Shown: in pieces, positions 1-12,873 of the stretch
How positions within the stretch are numbered: position 1 is the first letter of the stretch
Layout: every line of letters starts with the position of its first letter
Origin: Dicaeum eximium
Taxonomy: Eukaryota; Chordata; Aves; Passeriformes; Dicaeidae
Assembly (NCBI GenBank): GCA_013396995.1
Contig: VWZP01010309.1
Span: forward strand, 290,153 to 354,152
Length of the DNA: 64,000 nucleotides
Reading direction: 5' to 3'
Notes under the pieces: generated by a model
What the model was told of the DNA's origin: nothing
The model's database searches: none
Seen by the model: the letters and a program-made list of their open reading frames with translations, nothing else
Made by a program: the position numbers and the translations under genes

Positions 1-2189
1 TTTTTCTTCACTCTTTTACCAGTGCTACCCAAATTATTATTATGGAGCTTAATTATGGGAAAGAAAAATCACAGTAAGAGAGTGTGTCATGACTACCTGT
101 GTGATGAGCCTGTTAAGATTTGTAGCACAGCAAGATGCTTTGCAGAAACACTGCTTCCCAGAAAAAGATGTTGTCAAGTGTAAATCCACAGGTGGTGTTT
201 GTGTTCTGACTCAGGAAAAACGAAAAGAAAACGTTCAGGTAATGAAGGGTGTTCTCCAGCATGGTTGGAATATCTTGCTCTGTCTGTGCTTACACTTTCC
301 AGAACCTGTGCACCACTTCCATGCATGAAGGTTGTGTGGAAGGCCAGCAGTTTCTCCTGTGATGAAGTGCTTAAGCTCTGCAGTGCTGGGTGCAAGCAGG
401 AGCTCTAAGGGATTATGTGCCAGAATTTTGGTCTCAGTAATGAAATAAGCAGAGAGGAAAACTATCTGCAGATAGTTCAGTCGTAAGGGATGACCATACT
501 GACATACTTCCAGAGTGCGAGTGGAAAAAAAAGCAGCCCTGGAAAGGACTGGTTCTTTCTTTTTAATTTCCAGTTCTTTAGGCGTCTTGAAGTACATGAT
601 GTAGGTTTGGCTAAGGTATAAATGTGTTGTCAGGTTGGGGGTTGCTGCGTTACAGTCCTTTGAGTCACATGATTAGGAAGGAAAAGAAAAGAAGTATGGA
701 AGTGGAAAGTGAAGTTTGGTGTACACCGTAGTCAGCATTCACACATCGCTGTCACACTGTGTGACCTGAGGTATTGCAGTTATTTCCTCTGTAGATATCA
801 GTTGATATTTTACTGACAGCTTCTGGAAAAGTGGTGGTATTGGCTAATGGAGCAATCATACTGCTTGTCAGAGAAGAAAAATTATTTTTAGACTTGTCTT
901 TTATAACAACACCCTGAAATGGTTGATGATGCCTAAAATAGGCAACACAGAAGTCAAACTGTTATTTCACATTGCCCATTTTTCCAACAGAAATAAGCAT
1001 AAAAACTCATAAAATGTGGAAAGGACACTACAGATTCACTCGCACTCTACTCTTTTGGACCCCCACTCAAAACTTGGTAGCTTCCAGGGCTGCATTTCAA
1101 TTCTGGGGCACCTCCTCACTTGCAGACCATGGTGTGTTCTACCCTGTCCATTTTCTTACAGTGGCTGCATCATTACCCCTCCACTGCTCAGCAGCAATTA
1201 CTCTTTGATGCAGGAACTGTAGCCTAGGTTTTTGTGACCATCTGTGATGTTTATAGGAGAATCTCTTGTCTGTCTGCCTTTACCATGGGAAAAATTATTT
1301 GCTGATTGAGCCAATATTCAGCCCATTGCCAACCAATTTATTAGTGCTTTCAGAATATGGTGATTGCTTCTCCCGCCTTAAGCAATTGAAGTATGTACTA
1401 ATGAATGGCTGTTTAGCAACTTCAGTTTGTTTATGTAGTCTTGAAGTCGCTTATTTAACCTTTCACTTGTGATGGTCACATCTGAATGTGCCTTGCACTA
1501 TTGATCTGTTAACGTGATTTGTGAAGCCAGAAGCAGACTGGTTTGAAGTTGCAGGAAGAGAAATAATGTAGAAATTAACTCTTCCCCTTACTTTGGAATC
1601 AGAAGGATATTCTGGACATTTTAAGACATTAGTAGGTAAAGTTACTAAGTAGCCAAAATATTAGGAGATTCCTCTAATAACATATTTTTTATGCGTAATG
1701 ATGTTTCTTGGTGCTACATAATCTTTGTTCTACCTCGAGAAGGTAATGAGAAGACTACTTCTCGTAGGCTTCATTTTTATCAGGACTGCTGAAGGTTGCA
1801 GTAAAGGAAAGAATACACTTCCAGTAATTTTCTAGAAACAGTTAGTTAGCATTGGGATTTAGGTTTTCTATGGATTAGTGTTATGGTTGATTGACTTCTT
1901 GACTAAGAAGGTGTGACCTCTTACTGAAGTATTTCCTGGGTTCTGAGGTGTTTGTAAATTCAGTTCTGTGGTGCTTAAGGTATGAACTTGTACTGTTGGT
2001 TCTGTGTGGGGGAAATTAATATCTCTCTCTATCCCTACTTATTTCCTTATTTTTAAAAAAAAATTTATGAAGTTTATAGGAATTAGCTTTTTTAGTCAGG
2101 GTGATAACCCTTTGGCAAATCTGGTTGAAATTGGTAAATTAAGAGTATTAGTGAGAGAATGTATTCAGGCAGCACAATTCTAGCCTTAA
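1..2189. other. Non-coding stretch, nothing else recognised
   Basis: AT-rich unique sequence. Open frames here are short (at most 120 codons at 235-597, minus strand), overlap in several frames and show no domain. Apart from the weak MIR-like patch near 750-830 I see no repeat, RNA gene or exon that I can defend. Confidence 0.6.
745..830 (+). repeat. Possible MIR-type SINE relic (weak)
   Basis: A 'ctgtgtgacctgag' stretch followed by a pyrimidine-rich 'tatttcctctgtag' segment recalls the conserved core of MIR SINEs, in which a 'ctgtgtgacctt' block precedes 'cctctctgtgcctcagtttcc'. The match is short and the flanks are not convincing, so this could be chance. Confidence 0.25.
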
Positions 2190-2400
2190 GGAAACCAAGA
2201 GAAAAAGCTGGTGTCCAGAGACAGGATATCTTTAGTTATTCCAGGCTCAACCAATGATTTGCTCTATGACCTTTGGCAAACCACTTGTCTCTTTATGCAG
2301 TAAGAAAATACTGATTGATTGAATTGATCTCTGTGTGGGATGAAGGTAATTTTCAGATTCCTGACTGAGGATCTCAGGGTTCTTTATTGCCAAGTACTGA
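2190..2400 (+). repeat. MIR-type SINE relic
   Basis: The core at about 2251-2310 reads 'atgatttgctctatgaccttt', then 'ggcaaaccacttgtctcttta', in the same order as the MIR core (short cysteine-type block, 'gtgaccttgggcaagtcactt', 'cctctctgtgcctcag'). The sequence is heavily diverged, as expected of a family that stopped moving before the amniote radiation, and the ends cannot be placed exactly. It has no coding capacity. CORE-SINEs of this type are fossils shared by mammals, birds and reptiles. Confidence 0.5.
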
Positions 2401-5400
2401 GAAGGTAGTGGTAAACAGGCTGTCAATATTTTCTGAAGATATGCTGTCATTTGCCTTGATAATGATTCATACTGAAAGATTTAGATGGGTTCTGCTGTCT
2501 GAATAATGCAGGTGGAAATGTTTTCCTGATTTAAGGACAGTTTGGGTATGGACCGTGCAGCTTGAAGAAAGGAGACCTAAGATCATTTGCAGGATTGAAA
2601 GGTTTACCTGAACACTACCTTCCCATTAATAAAATATCCAGAAAATTAGGAGAAATTTGTTTAACTCATCCTGTACTATCTGTGACTTACTGAAATTTGC
2701 AGTAAAAGAAACAGATTACTTAAGTTTACTTGCTTGGGGCGGGTTTTTTTTTGGTCATACACTGGCAAATTTATGAAAAGTAAAGCATGAAGGCTTTTTT
2801 CATTCCTGCCACCTGTCTGCAATGTATGCTGGAGCCAGTCCCTCCCTTCTTTTCTTATTTAACCAAGGGTTGCAACGGGTGAGCCATGCAGTGGGAAGCT
2901 GGGTGTTGGCATCAGTTACAGCAAACAAGTATTTAGAAGACTCGTAAGTCAAGCCAGATTAAAAGAAAACCTTTACTAAACTGGCATTCATTAGCAATAC
3001 ATATAGCAAATAATTCTTAATCATTATTGGCTATTACCACTGCATATTCAAGCAGTTGGTTGTTAACAATCCCGTATTTTTCCAAGCATTGCTTAAGAAC
3101 TTGCATCTAGAAAATTAACAAACAGTATTTTGACCAGCTGGAAGAATAAAAATCAATCTGTTTCTTAACACCTTCAAGTTTAATATTAGATATAATCATC
3201 CAGTGTTCTGCACCCACCAAACCAGAAGTTGTCCACAGTACCTTCCCATAAAATAGTATTGTAGCATTCAAATTGCATTGGGACTTGATATAAGAAAAGA
3301 AAAATAAGGATTCCTTCACATTAAAAAATAGTAAAGGAAACTATGATAGCATTACACTTGTAATCTGAACTGTGTGAATTTTAAGTTTTCTTTTATAAGC
3401 CATATCTGATAAAATGAAAACATGAAATGTGCATAAAACATGACAAAATTTGGGATTGCTACAAATCTTGTCCCTCAGAGATGCCTACAATGTTATGAAA
3501 AGAAAAGAACACCTGCATTTCTTTTATATATGTGTATATGTATCTATGTGTGTATAAACAAAAACTTCCAAAGCAAAAGTGCAGAAGTTTCTTTTCAATC
3601 TTCTTCTTGCCCATCCTTACTTTACTTAGTCCTTTCAGACTCTTTTTTAGGGAAAACAAAAAAAGGCACAGATTTCAATTTTTTGGGTTGCAAACTGTCT
3701 TTGAAGATCCCTTCCACTTTAATATTTCTGGCTTCTGGCTTTCAGACAATTGCCATTTTACCGAAAAGGGCAACATATTTACAGATTGTATGTGAAATCA
3801 CTTTAAAGAGTAATGTGTTTCCTGAACATTCACTCAAAGCTAAAAACCCTTCCTAATTGAAACTTTAAGTTTAGTAACTTAAAGGTAGTGTTCTTTCTTT
3901 TTTCCTGATATGGACACATCTTATTGTGGGAGACATCCTAGGAAAAGAGAATCAGTTCTCCTCTTATTCATAGATGTGGGGCTTCTCTCCCCTCCAGGTT
4001 AGCTTGTGTAGTTTTCTATTCAGGAACTAACTGGGGTTGCTTCCAGCGCAGAGTTAAATCTTGAATGTGCTTTTAGCTGATTTTGCAGGGGATTTGTTGT
4101 TTTGTATTTATGGGGCGAGGGGTGGTGCTGGTGAAGTTGTTTTTAGATGAAGTTTAGGAACTGGAAATAAGGTGAGCCAGAGCAGTGTGGCTGATGAGTT
4201 TTCTGCAGGCTATCAGCAAGAGTCTCACCAATGGCATGTGGACTGTTATCCTGCTTTCAGAGAAATGGTGGTAATGCATGCCTCCTCAGAAGTCCTACAA
4301 ACAGCAGTCTGGAACATTTCATTAGGATTTTAAGAACAAGAAGGGGTTGCAGATTTAATAGACTAATATGTTTAAGTGGCCTTGGTACCATCTTATGTAG
4401 GATGGAATTTTCTGCAGCTTGCAGAGCTAGGAAATAATTCTGTACACATTTACTGTGTAGTAGTTCCTTCGTTTGGACTTAATGTGGCTTAGAACTAAGA
4501 AAAATACAACTCTTCTCCTGTAATTCACATTAGAGATATATTTATTCGTTTCTATGAACATCAGTGCCCCACTGTACTGTTTTTTTATTGCAGTATTTTT
4601 AATGCAGATTTCCAGTCAATGAGGACAGAAGGGAGATCATGGACTACATAAAACCCTAGGCTGGTTTCAGTTATACCTCAGGAAATGGAAAGTTTCTTTC
4701 TTGCCCAGATATGAGGCTCAGTCAGTCAGAAAATATAGAGACCTTAATGTCATAGGGCATTGTTAAAGAGTAAAAACTTCAGCTAAAGGAGAGAAATACA
4801 TGAGGGAGTGTTTTGTGTCAGATGGCTACAGCAGAAGATCTGGCAGCTGGACTTCGGAGTTGTGCTCCAGCATTTCCAGATCTGCTGGGGGAGTAATGTA
4901 TCTGTTGTTGGCATCACTGAATCTCCTAATGGAAAAGAAAGAGTGTTTGTAAAGAATTTTGAGATTCAAGGAGGAAAGGCTGAATTTGCTTGGAATTTTT
5001 TAGCCCTGTTATTGTACCAACTGATTACAGAGACAGTTGACGACATGTAATTAAAACTAAACCTCCATTCACTTACTTTAAATAATATGGTATTTTATAT
5101 AATAGTTTCTATTAGTACACACAGATGCATACTGAGAATTTATAGGTACATGTGACTCCTAGAATGTCGTTCTTTTTATTGTAAAGTATTGCACTAAATT
5201 TTGGCTTCTCACTATATTTCATTCTTTTGCTTGCTTACAGTAGAATAAATAGCCAGCAATCTTTAAAAAGGTAGCGCAGAGTGGAGTAGCAGTTGGTGTT
5301 TTGTATCCTGGCAGGCTTCATGTATTTCACAAGTGCTTTTACGGTGGAAGGTACAAGTTCAAATTTTGTTCCTTATGCATTGTTTAATGGGGGAGGGTGG

Positions 5401-8400
5401 CAGCAGAGCATGAGATGATGCTGGCCAGAAAGAGTTCCTCAGCACATGCAAAGAAACTAAGCAGTTGCTCCCTGATAGACCCACTTCCTTTTTATAGGTA
5501 GTTGTAGAGAAAATGCTTGAAGAGTGCTGAGTTTTTTATGTGGGAGGTGCAGAGGAGGGAAAAAGAAGAGTTTTAGCTCTTCCATACAAATTACAGGTGG
5601 CTTCATCTTTGGTAAATGTGGTAAACATAGATGCATCTCAGTTATGACAACAAAGGTCCTGAAGGATCTATCCTTTTAATTCTTTCAAGGCATATTGAAG
5701 AAATAAAAAATTTAGTTGTATAATATGTAAATGATCCTTTTTTATTTATGAATATTATTTTCACTGTCTCAGCAATTGGGCCTGAAATATTTTTCTGGGC
5801 TTCATTGCAACATAAAGGCATTAGATCAAGAATGTTCCAAAATTCAGATTGGCTGGTATTTGCTTATATCACCATGACTGAATGTTACCAGTTTTAAAGT
5901 GCTTTTTTTGTTGTTCAGGAAATTTTAAAACAGCTTTGATTTCAAACATGAAACTTGGCAAGTGACTGGTCCATAATGTGTTCTAATCACTTCTGGTATT
6001 TTGGAAAAGACTTGAAAAAGATTGAAGTTGTATTTTATTAGAAATTTTAGTTACCATTTGCATATCTGATCTTCTCATCTTCAGTACCTGGAATGCAATT
6101 AGCATATGGTCTTGTAGACTTTGCCCAGCATTGGTGTTAACATAAGGGAACTTAATTTTGTGTTTTTCTGTACATGGATTTTTGTTAGAATTCTTTTTAG
6201 TGCTACAAAATTATATACCAGTTTTAATTCTTTAGTTTGGTTGACCACCTGGAGGATACATTTGATCTTATACCCAACCTTTTTTTTTTTTTTTTTTTTT
6301 TGCTAATAATTCCATTCTGTTGTATGTTAGGTGTGTTTTGCTTTTTTGTAGGGCAAATGGAACCAGAGTGAATTTTGGTCTTGCAAACTTGGAGCAATTT
6401 AACAGTTGCAGAAGGCCCACAAACCTGTGCTCATATCATGTACTCCTCATCTTAAGCATCTGAAACAAAGATAAATATTACATAGATTTAAGTGTGTGCA
6501 CTCCATATCTCAAGGTCCCTGGAGTTACTACAAATATAATTTTTCTTGGACCAGGCCAACGGGATGCTGAGGTCTCTGAATGCAGTCCTGCGATGTATTT
6601 AGATATACTATGTCTTCAGAAAATAGTAGCCATTATTTTTAAAAATCCATTTTAAACTTATCTAGTCATTATGTTGTTGCTTTATTACCTAGATTTTGAA
6701 GGATATGGCTGACAGTATAAAAATACTTCTCTTGTTTTTACTAATATTGAAAGTAAATGGAAGATTGTTTTCTCCTTTTTTCTTCCAGATATTATTTCCT
6801 GTCCTGACACAGTGATCAGTTCAAATCATTGCTGATATATTTTCTTTTTTTTTTTTTTCTGCATTGTTTCTGGGGAAAAAAATTACAATAGAGCTTTGCC
6901 AAATCACAGTGCAGGAACTGAACTTGCCTGAACTTTTATATAGTTCCAGCTGGGTTTGAATTTCTCTTCTTGTAGGATGATGTCTAATTAAACAAGAATT
7001 ACATATATGGACTTTATTGGGAGATATTTGAGAGCTTGAGTTGATGTTACATTAAAAGTTTAAGCAGCAGATTTGCAGTACAGTCCAAAGGTCTCAAAGT
7101 CCTCTGGTATTAAATTTGCAAGGATTTCTGAGATGAATGAAATTGGAGTGGGTTGGTAGCATTGTCCCTGTAATATTGAATCTCAATAGCCTGTACAATA
7201 AGATATTGTTCAGTATCCTCCTTGGGCCTTGAGCTTAATATGGCAGTTACATAAACTGAAATAATGTGAAACTTCTGGGCATGATTTGTGCATGACATTA
7301 TTGTGCAAGATGGAGCTGGTTTTGGGCTTCAGGTTAATGGCCTTCTGGCAAAAGCATAAATAATGTGCTGAAGTAAAAGACTGCATTGATTTCTGCTTCT
7401 GCATATGGTGGAATAAAATTTGTCCATGTGTAATCTGGAAGAGTCCTGATACCGTTTGGGATGCACCTGCTTGTATGAATTTCAAAGCTAGGCTGTAGTC
7501 CTGACTTTACTTTTTATTAATTTTATTTACTCTTAACAGATAGCGTGCCCATTCTTACACATCAGAATCCCAAGTTCCTCCCAAGACAGGCCTGTAGAGA
7601 TAAGGCTTCTGCTTAGGGTAGCATAACAGTGATGAACCTCCAGCCCATCTAAAGTCTATTGGAGTCACAGAAGCCACACTTGGACTTGCTGCTCCAGAGA
7701 TGTGAAGTGGATATTGCCACCTCTGATTCTTTCCACTTCTGTGACATGAGACCCACAAATTCATGGCTCTCTGCTAATACACTTCCCTCACTGTCTCCTG
7801 TGAAGGAAGTGTTGTGCCTTCATCCTATTCCCTTCTCTGCCTGCAGCAAGCAGGGGAAATGGGAGCTTTGCAGTGTGAACAAGGCAGATTCTCACAGGGA
7901 ACACAGAGGGAAGCAGCTGCTGGTCAGGGAGAGGAGATGGGTTTAGGCTGCTGTGTGAGAGTAGAAGAAATACTGGAGATCTTAGGAGAAGATCAAAGGT
8001 CCCAAAACCATAGATGATGGATTTCATAGGTGATTAAGATTACCAGGCACAGACTCCTGATGTCACATGTCAAGACAGTGACCATGAGCATAAGTCAAGA
8101 GGAAGAGTTGTGGCAACTTTCCTAAATTTCTTACACTTGAAAATGTGTAGCTTTCACTCACTCGGTTTTGCTGTCTCAAGAAAGAGAGCATTAAAAGTTA
8201 TTTTGGCCTTATTCTTGAAGTGGCACAAGTAAGCAGAGGCTGTGGTGCTGGGGGTGCGTTCTCCATGCAAGGAAAGAGGGAAGAGGCAGGATACAGTGAA
8301 CTTCACATCCTGCTGATACTGATGAGTTTATCCTGGAAATTGTCAACTGCTAGGTTTAATTGTTCAACACTTTGGAATATCTAGACTTCCAAACAAAGGT

Positions 8401-9240
8401 TTATCAACTTGACCTTCTCTGCCATATGTCCCATGAGATTTATGTGCATTGCCCTGGGGTTTTTCATTTCACCTAGTACATTACCTTTCATCCAGGATCT
8501 TGCCCTTTCACAGGTAAGGGTCAGGCTGAATTTTTTGGGGGTAGGTCTGTGAAGGAAGTGGCGAGGTAATACCCATTAAACTTTGAATGTACACAGTGTG
8601 TCTGTGGGGATAGCTCAATGTCATCTCCTGTACCAGAAATCAGCAATAAAATGGCTTTAGCTGTGCAGGGCAGTGGAAATTCAGGAACTACAACTAAAAG
8701 AGTACCCTGTTTCCAAAGAAGAATTTAAGGATGTCACATGTGATTACTCTAAACTTTAAAAATTTAATCATTAGTACTGATATTCTAAGAAAATAGGCCA
8801 GATGATTGTCCCTTACCACAGTGACTGAAATATATTATTTTATTTTGCTTTCCAAGGGAGCCAATATCACAAGTTGGCTGTACCAGTGCATAGTAACATG
8901 ACTAAGTCAAGTAAACAGTGAAAGCCTCTTATTTCTGAGTTTGAAACAAAATTCTATATTGGTTTTTGATAACTTTTTTTTACATTTTAAGATATATTAA
9001 ATACCACATTGTTCCGGCTCATGCAAATCTCCATTATTTGGATCTTACAATTTTGGTACCTTTCACATTTGATAAATTTCTTTTTTCTGAATCATCTGTT
9101 TTGGATGATGTCAATATTTACTTCTTTTTTCTCATCTTTAATGAATCTATGTAGTGATAATAATCCTAGCACCAATTGCTCAGCATCAGAGTAGATTCTT
9201 CTTTCTATTCTTTTGTAATACCATTGATTAATAACTCCTT
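2401..9240. other. Long gene-free AT-rich stretch
   Basis: No recognisable gene or repeat other than homopolymers: a run of 22 T at 6280-6301 and 14 T at 6845-6858. The open frame at 4808-5050 (80 codons) has a segment faintly reminiscent of LINE ORF1 proteins, but I could not support it. The remaining short frames look random. Confidence 0.55.
6280..6301. repeat. Poly-T tract (22 nt)
   Basis: An uninterrupted run of 22 T, the longest T homopolymer in the window. No retrotransposed body could be recognised on its right-hand side, where the gene-like part of a minus-strand processed copy would lie, so I treat it as simple sequence rather than the tail of a processed pseudogene. Confidence 0.9.
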
Positions 9241-9440
9241 GCTTCCTATCTGTCAGACAGGTTTTATCCACCTTATTGTAATAGTATTCAGACCATAATT
9301 CTCTAGTGCCTCTATGAGCTTCCTGTGTGGTACTGTGTCAAAGGCCTTGCTAAAATCCAAACAAATTATATCCACCACATTTCCTTTATCCGCCCAGTTT
9401 GTCACCGCACTGAAATACCCATCACAATGAAACATTTTTG
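9241..9440 (-). pseudogene. CR1-type LINE fragment: part of the reverse-transcriptase domain
   Basis: On the minus strand about 60 codons stay open (9435 down to 9253) and encode a peptide containing LDFSKAFDTVPHR, followed by a 'YGL...RWI' stretch. This is the motif A region of the reverse transcriptase of CR1/L2-clade LINEs; the first D of the motif is a catalytic metal-binding residue. The 'NWADKGNVVDII' segment just before it also matches the family layout (usually V-D-x-G-x-A-V-D-V-V). Full-length CR1 ORF2 is about 900-1000 residues, so this copy keeps only a few per cent of it. A stop follows the RWIK motif and no YxDD motif is present in the window nearby. It is a dead internal fragment, clearly more diverged than the CR1 copies at 25.7-26.6 kb. 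Whether it belongs to CR1 proper or a sister family needs a repeat-library search. Confidence 0.85.
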
Positions 9441-12400
9441 ATGTAGGTTTCTCTGTTAAACTAGAATAAATGTGAAGGTTCTGCTGTGATTATGTGATAG
9501 AGCCTGCTTCTTAACAGGTATTATCATTTTATGCACTAAAGATAATATGAGCCATGGGAGATGATACCATTCAGCAGGAGCAGTGAGGCTGTAAAGATCA
9601 AAGCATTATGAACCTTGAAAAGAAGTGGGAGAAGCTTATATGCTACAATAGCTTGTAAAGGGCATAAGTAAAGTCTTCAAGCTGTATTCCAAGAGATGCT
9701 CAGCAAATACCAGCTTCAGAGCTGCTTCACAAAAAAACTGTATCTTTAGAGAAAGAATTGTTTGGGCAAGGCCTCGTGAAAGCTGCATGCTGTCACTGTT
9801 CCTGTTCCTTGGGAACATAAACAGGATCTAGGGACAGCTTGTGCAAGAAAACAGTTGGAATAAGGAATATCATGGTTTTCAGCAGCCAACTTGATTACCA
9901 TCATCGCCCCTGTGTAGGAGGAAAGCTTCAAGAGGTATTTAGAAGGATGCTGGGTCCCACCTAACTATAATAGAACTATCCATTAGACTCCTAAATATTA
10001 GGAGTCCAGGTCAGATCCTAAGTGCAGTTACAGAGACCAACTTTTCTCTGGGTGGAGAAGTTCAGCTTCTCATGTGCTTTCACAGCTGGGCTTCTAAAGT
10101 GCTTGTTGCTTACTCTGTCAGCAGTAGGAGTAAGTGAGGGGAGTGGACTGTGCTGTTAAGGGATCCAACATGTTTAATGGGTTTGAGGGCCCTTGTGGTG
10201 AAATTGCATCTAGCACCTGTTTCCAAGTGACCATTACAGTGGATTATGCATTGCAGCTTTTATATAGTTGATTGTCTCTAACCTTATGAAATAGAGATTT
10301 CAAGGAGTCTTAGTCTTCGCCCAAAGGCAGGTTTTATTATATCTGAACAAAAATAGTTCAAATACTATTGGGGGATGTGGGGTATGTGCAAACTGTAGCC
10401 AAAAATACACCTTTTTCCTGATTAAAATGCTTTTCTAGCTGAAACAGCCATGGTTTGGAAATTAAAATTTGTAATGGATGTCATCTTCACTGGGAAAGTA
10501 AACTCAAAGGATGAATGCCATGAGGAAGACAAAATCTCTGTGGGCGCTCATCTTTGCAGTGAACCAATAACAGATGGAGATTTTCCATTTTGACAAAGAA
10601 ACCTTCAATCTCCTGTTGTCCATTCCTGCAGTGGGAGGAACCATTGATCCCAGCACAATGCTGTAGGTTGTCCTCTGCTCCCATTCTGCCAAATTACAAA
10701 GCTTCCCAGGTTTCTCCCATCAGCAGCCCTGTGACTCTGTTTTGAGCCACAAATGGCTATGAGTTCGAAGGCAGAACTGGAAATAACCTAAATTCCTACA
10801 TATTTTTAGAAGTGTAGTAAGAGCTCCAATTCAAACTTTCTGGGAGGATTTTTCAAGCACTGGCATTACCTTTTTTTTTTCCTTTTTTATTCTGTCCACT
10901 CAGGATAAGGAACAGGTGACAAAAGTAAAGCTGTTTATAGAGAGCTAATACCAACTAAAGTGCATTCACCTAAAAAAATCAGTAAAGTAATGCTATATCT
11001 GTGTTAGCAAGATTTGTTATTTTGTTTGACCAGTGAACCTGAACAGAGCATTGTGCTGGTGTGTCTGTGCTGGTTCCAGTTTCAGAGTTTGTATATTTGT
11101 TGTTAGATGAGGAACCTGTACAATTGACTTTCCTTTTTTGTTTCTGTGACACAATTATTCTGGGCCATATCCTAAGTAATTATTTAGATTCTGAAGTTGG
11201 ATTGAGGTCTCTTACCTGGCCCATGAGTATTTTTGAATATTCTCTTGAAGGTAAAGTGCTTGGTTTTTTGTTTGTGTTTGTGTCCATTTGTCTTCCAGTG
11301 CCCTCCCTCTCCCTCATTCCCTGGTTGTTGAAGATGAGTTCCTTAATATTATCAATGAGGTTTTTTTCTTGAGCAAGGACATCAGCATTTTACCTTCTTT
11401 GAGTAGTTACTTGTAGCAGTGGCTTCATTGTTGATTTCCAGTTCAAGAAGTGAACTTGAAAAAGATCAATTGACTGAGGTTGTAATTTCTATATTTAGAA
11501 ATTTCTAAAGACATCAAGAAGTGTTGTACTGTATTCTCCTCTAGTCTTCCTTCTCCTTGTAACTAACCAGCTATATATAACTGTAAATGACCTGCTCCAG
11601 CCGACTTAAAGCTTTGATTTTCCTTGAGATACCTTACATACCTTACAGATGGAACTTCTTTATTGCTAAGAGTTTGCAGAAGGCTGACATCTTCTGAAAT
11701 ATTTCCCGATAAAAAATTACACTTTTTTTCCTTCTCTTTAATTTTTAGATTGAATGAATCTGATTCCTATCAAACTGGGGAATTAGGCTATAACCATGAG
11801 TCAGGCAAAGCAGAGTCAGGGGCCCATGCAAGTCATGGAATATTGCTAATGAATTTCAGTCGTTGTAGAGTTGGTAGCTTTCCTCTCACATTTTTCTGAC
11901 TCTGCATAAGCTTTATAGCAAGAAGAAATTGTGAGAAAGCAAAGTGAAACCTATTTACCTTCTGATATTTGTTTTTAAAGCCTTTACTAAGAGGTAACAC
12001 TTGCTCTGTTGTTAACACTTAACTCATGTGCCTCATTCCTAACCTGCCATACTCCTCATTCTTGCAATTCCAGCTCTTGGGCTTCTCTCAAGCAGAAGTT
12101 CATTGACTGTTCTTGAGCAATCTCTCTTTCCACAAGGGGATTAGGGCACCACTAATTTCACTTAACAATCATAGTCTCCTGCCCCACAAGTGTTAAGCAT
12201 CCTTACCTGTGCACATGAAGGCAAGCTCTTAGAGAGCTTTTTGCTAGGCTCCATTTCTTGTATTAGAAGAATCACACATTAGTGTGTGCTAATTTTGCCT
12301 GCCTTGAGGAGAGGGACCACTTTATCTGCAGGCACTATGTCCTCAGGCTAACTTACAGAGTAATCCTAAATGTTTTGTTCCCTCCTTTCCCTTTCCAATC

Positions 12401-12770
12401 AGAAGAACGTGGGCAAAGCACAAAAGACTTCAGGTTAAAACTGCTAGGAAGGTGCACTGAAGAGCAGTTGTCAGGATTGTGTCCAGCATGGGAAGGAGGT
12501 GCTATGCCTTTGTGCTTTGACAGGAGAGGGCCATGTGTTCCTCGTTCTCTACAAGAAAATGGGCATTTTGGACAAAATTTGCTGTGGTGAAGTCCATGCA
12601 CCAATTTATTCCTATTTAGGTCATTGGAATAGGGCTTCAGTGGTGCAGTCTCTGTGCTGGCTCTCTACACAGGGATACATTTCACCCTCAGTGAATGCCC
12701 TTTGTTTTCTCAGTTGAGGTCAGTTTTTCACTGCATTAATTAGAAGAAATAGCTTTGGATTTTAAATACT
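9441..12770. other. Gene-free stretch
   Basis: AT-rich unique sequence with scattered short open frames and no domain. A 16-bp perfect palindrome at 11494-11509 is within what chance allows in 64 kb. No repeat family recognised. Confidence 0.55.
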
Positions 12771-12773
12771 GCT

Positions 12774-12873
12774 GCCACTCTCCTTCTCTGCCAGCAAGCC
12801 AGCATTTACCCCTTTTCTAACATGCTGAAGATGTTAGAAAAGGAGTAAATTTGGAGGGTGAAGAAAGTGAAAG
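12774..12873. other. Long foldback (hairpin) sequence
   Basis: Left arm 12804-12823 and right arm 12831-12850 are reverse complements over 20 bp with a single mismatch, separated by a 7-nt spacer (gctgaag). The inner 13 bp are perfect. The mismatch would become a G-U pair in a minus-strand transcript, so the stem is slightly better on that strand. Weaker pairing appears to continue outward through a purine/pyrimidine-rich region to about 12774 and 12873. The size and shape fit a microRNA-like precursor or the remains of a foldback transposon; the sequence alone does not decide, and I do not recognise a known miRNA seed. Confidence 0.8.

Noticed and set aside
4808..5050. 80-codon frame with a segment resembling LINE ORF1 proteins (SNVSVVGITESPNGKE)
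   Set aside because: The likeness is a single short phrase, with no upstream coiled coil or downstream ORF1 motifs, so chance is as likely.
11494..11509. 16-bp perfect palindrome
   Set aside because: About one such palindrome is expected by chance in a window of this size.
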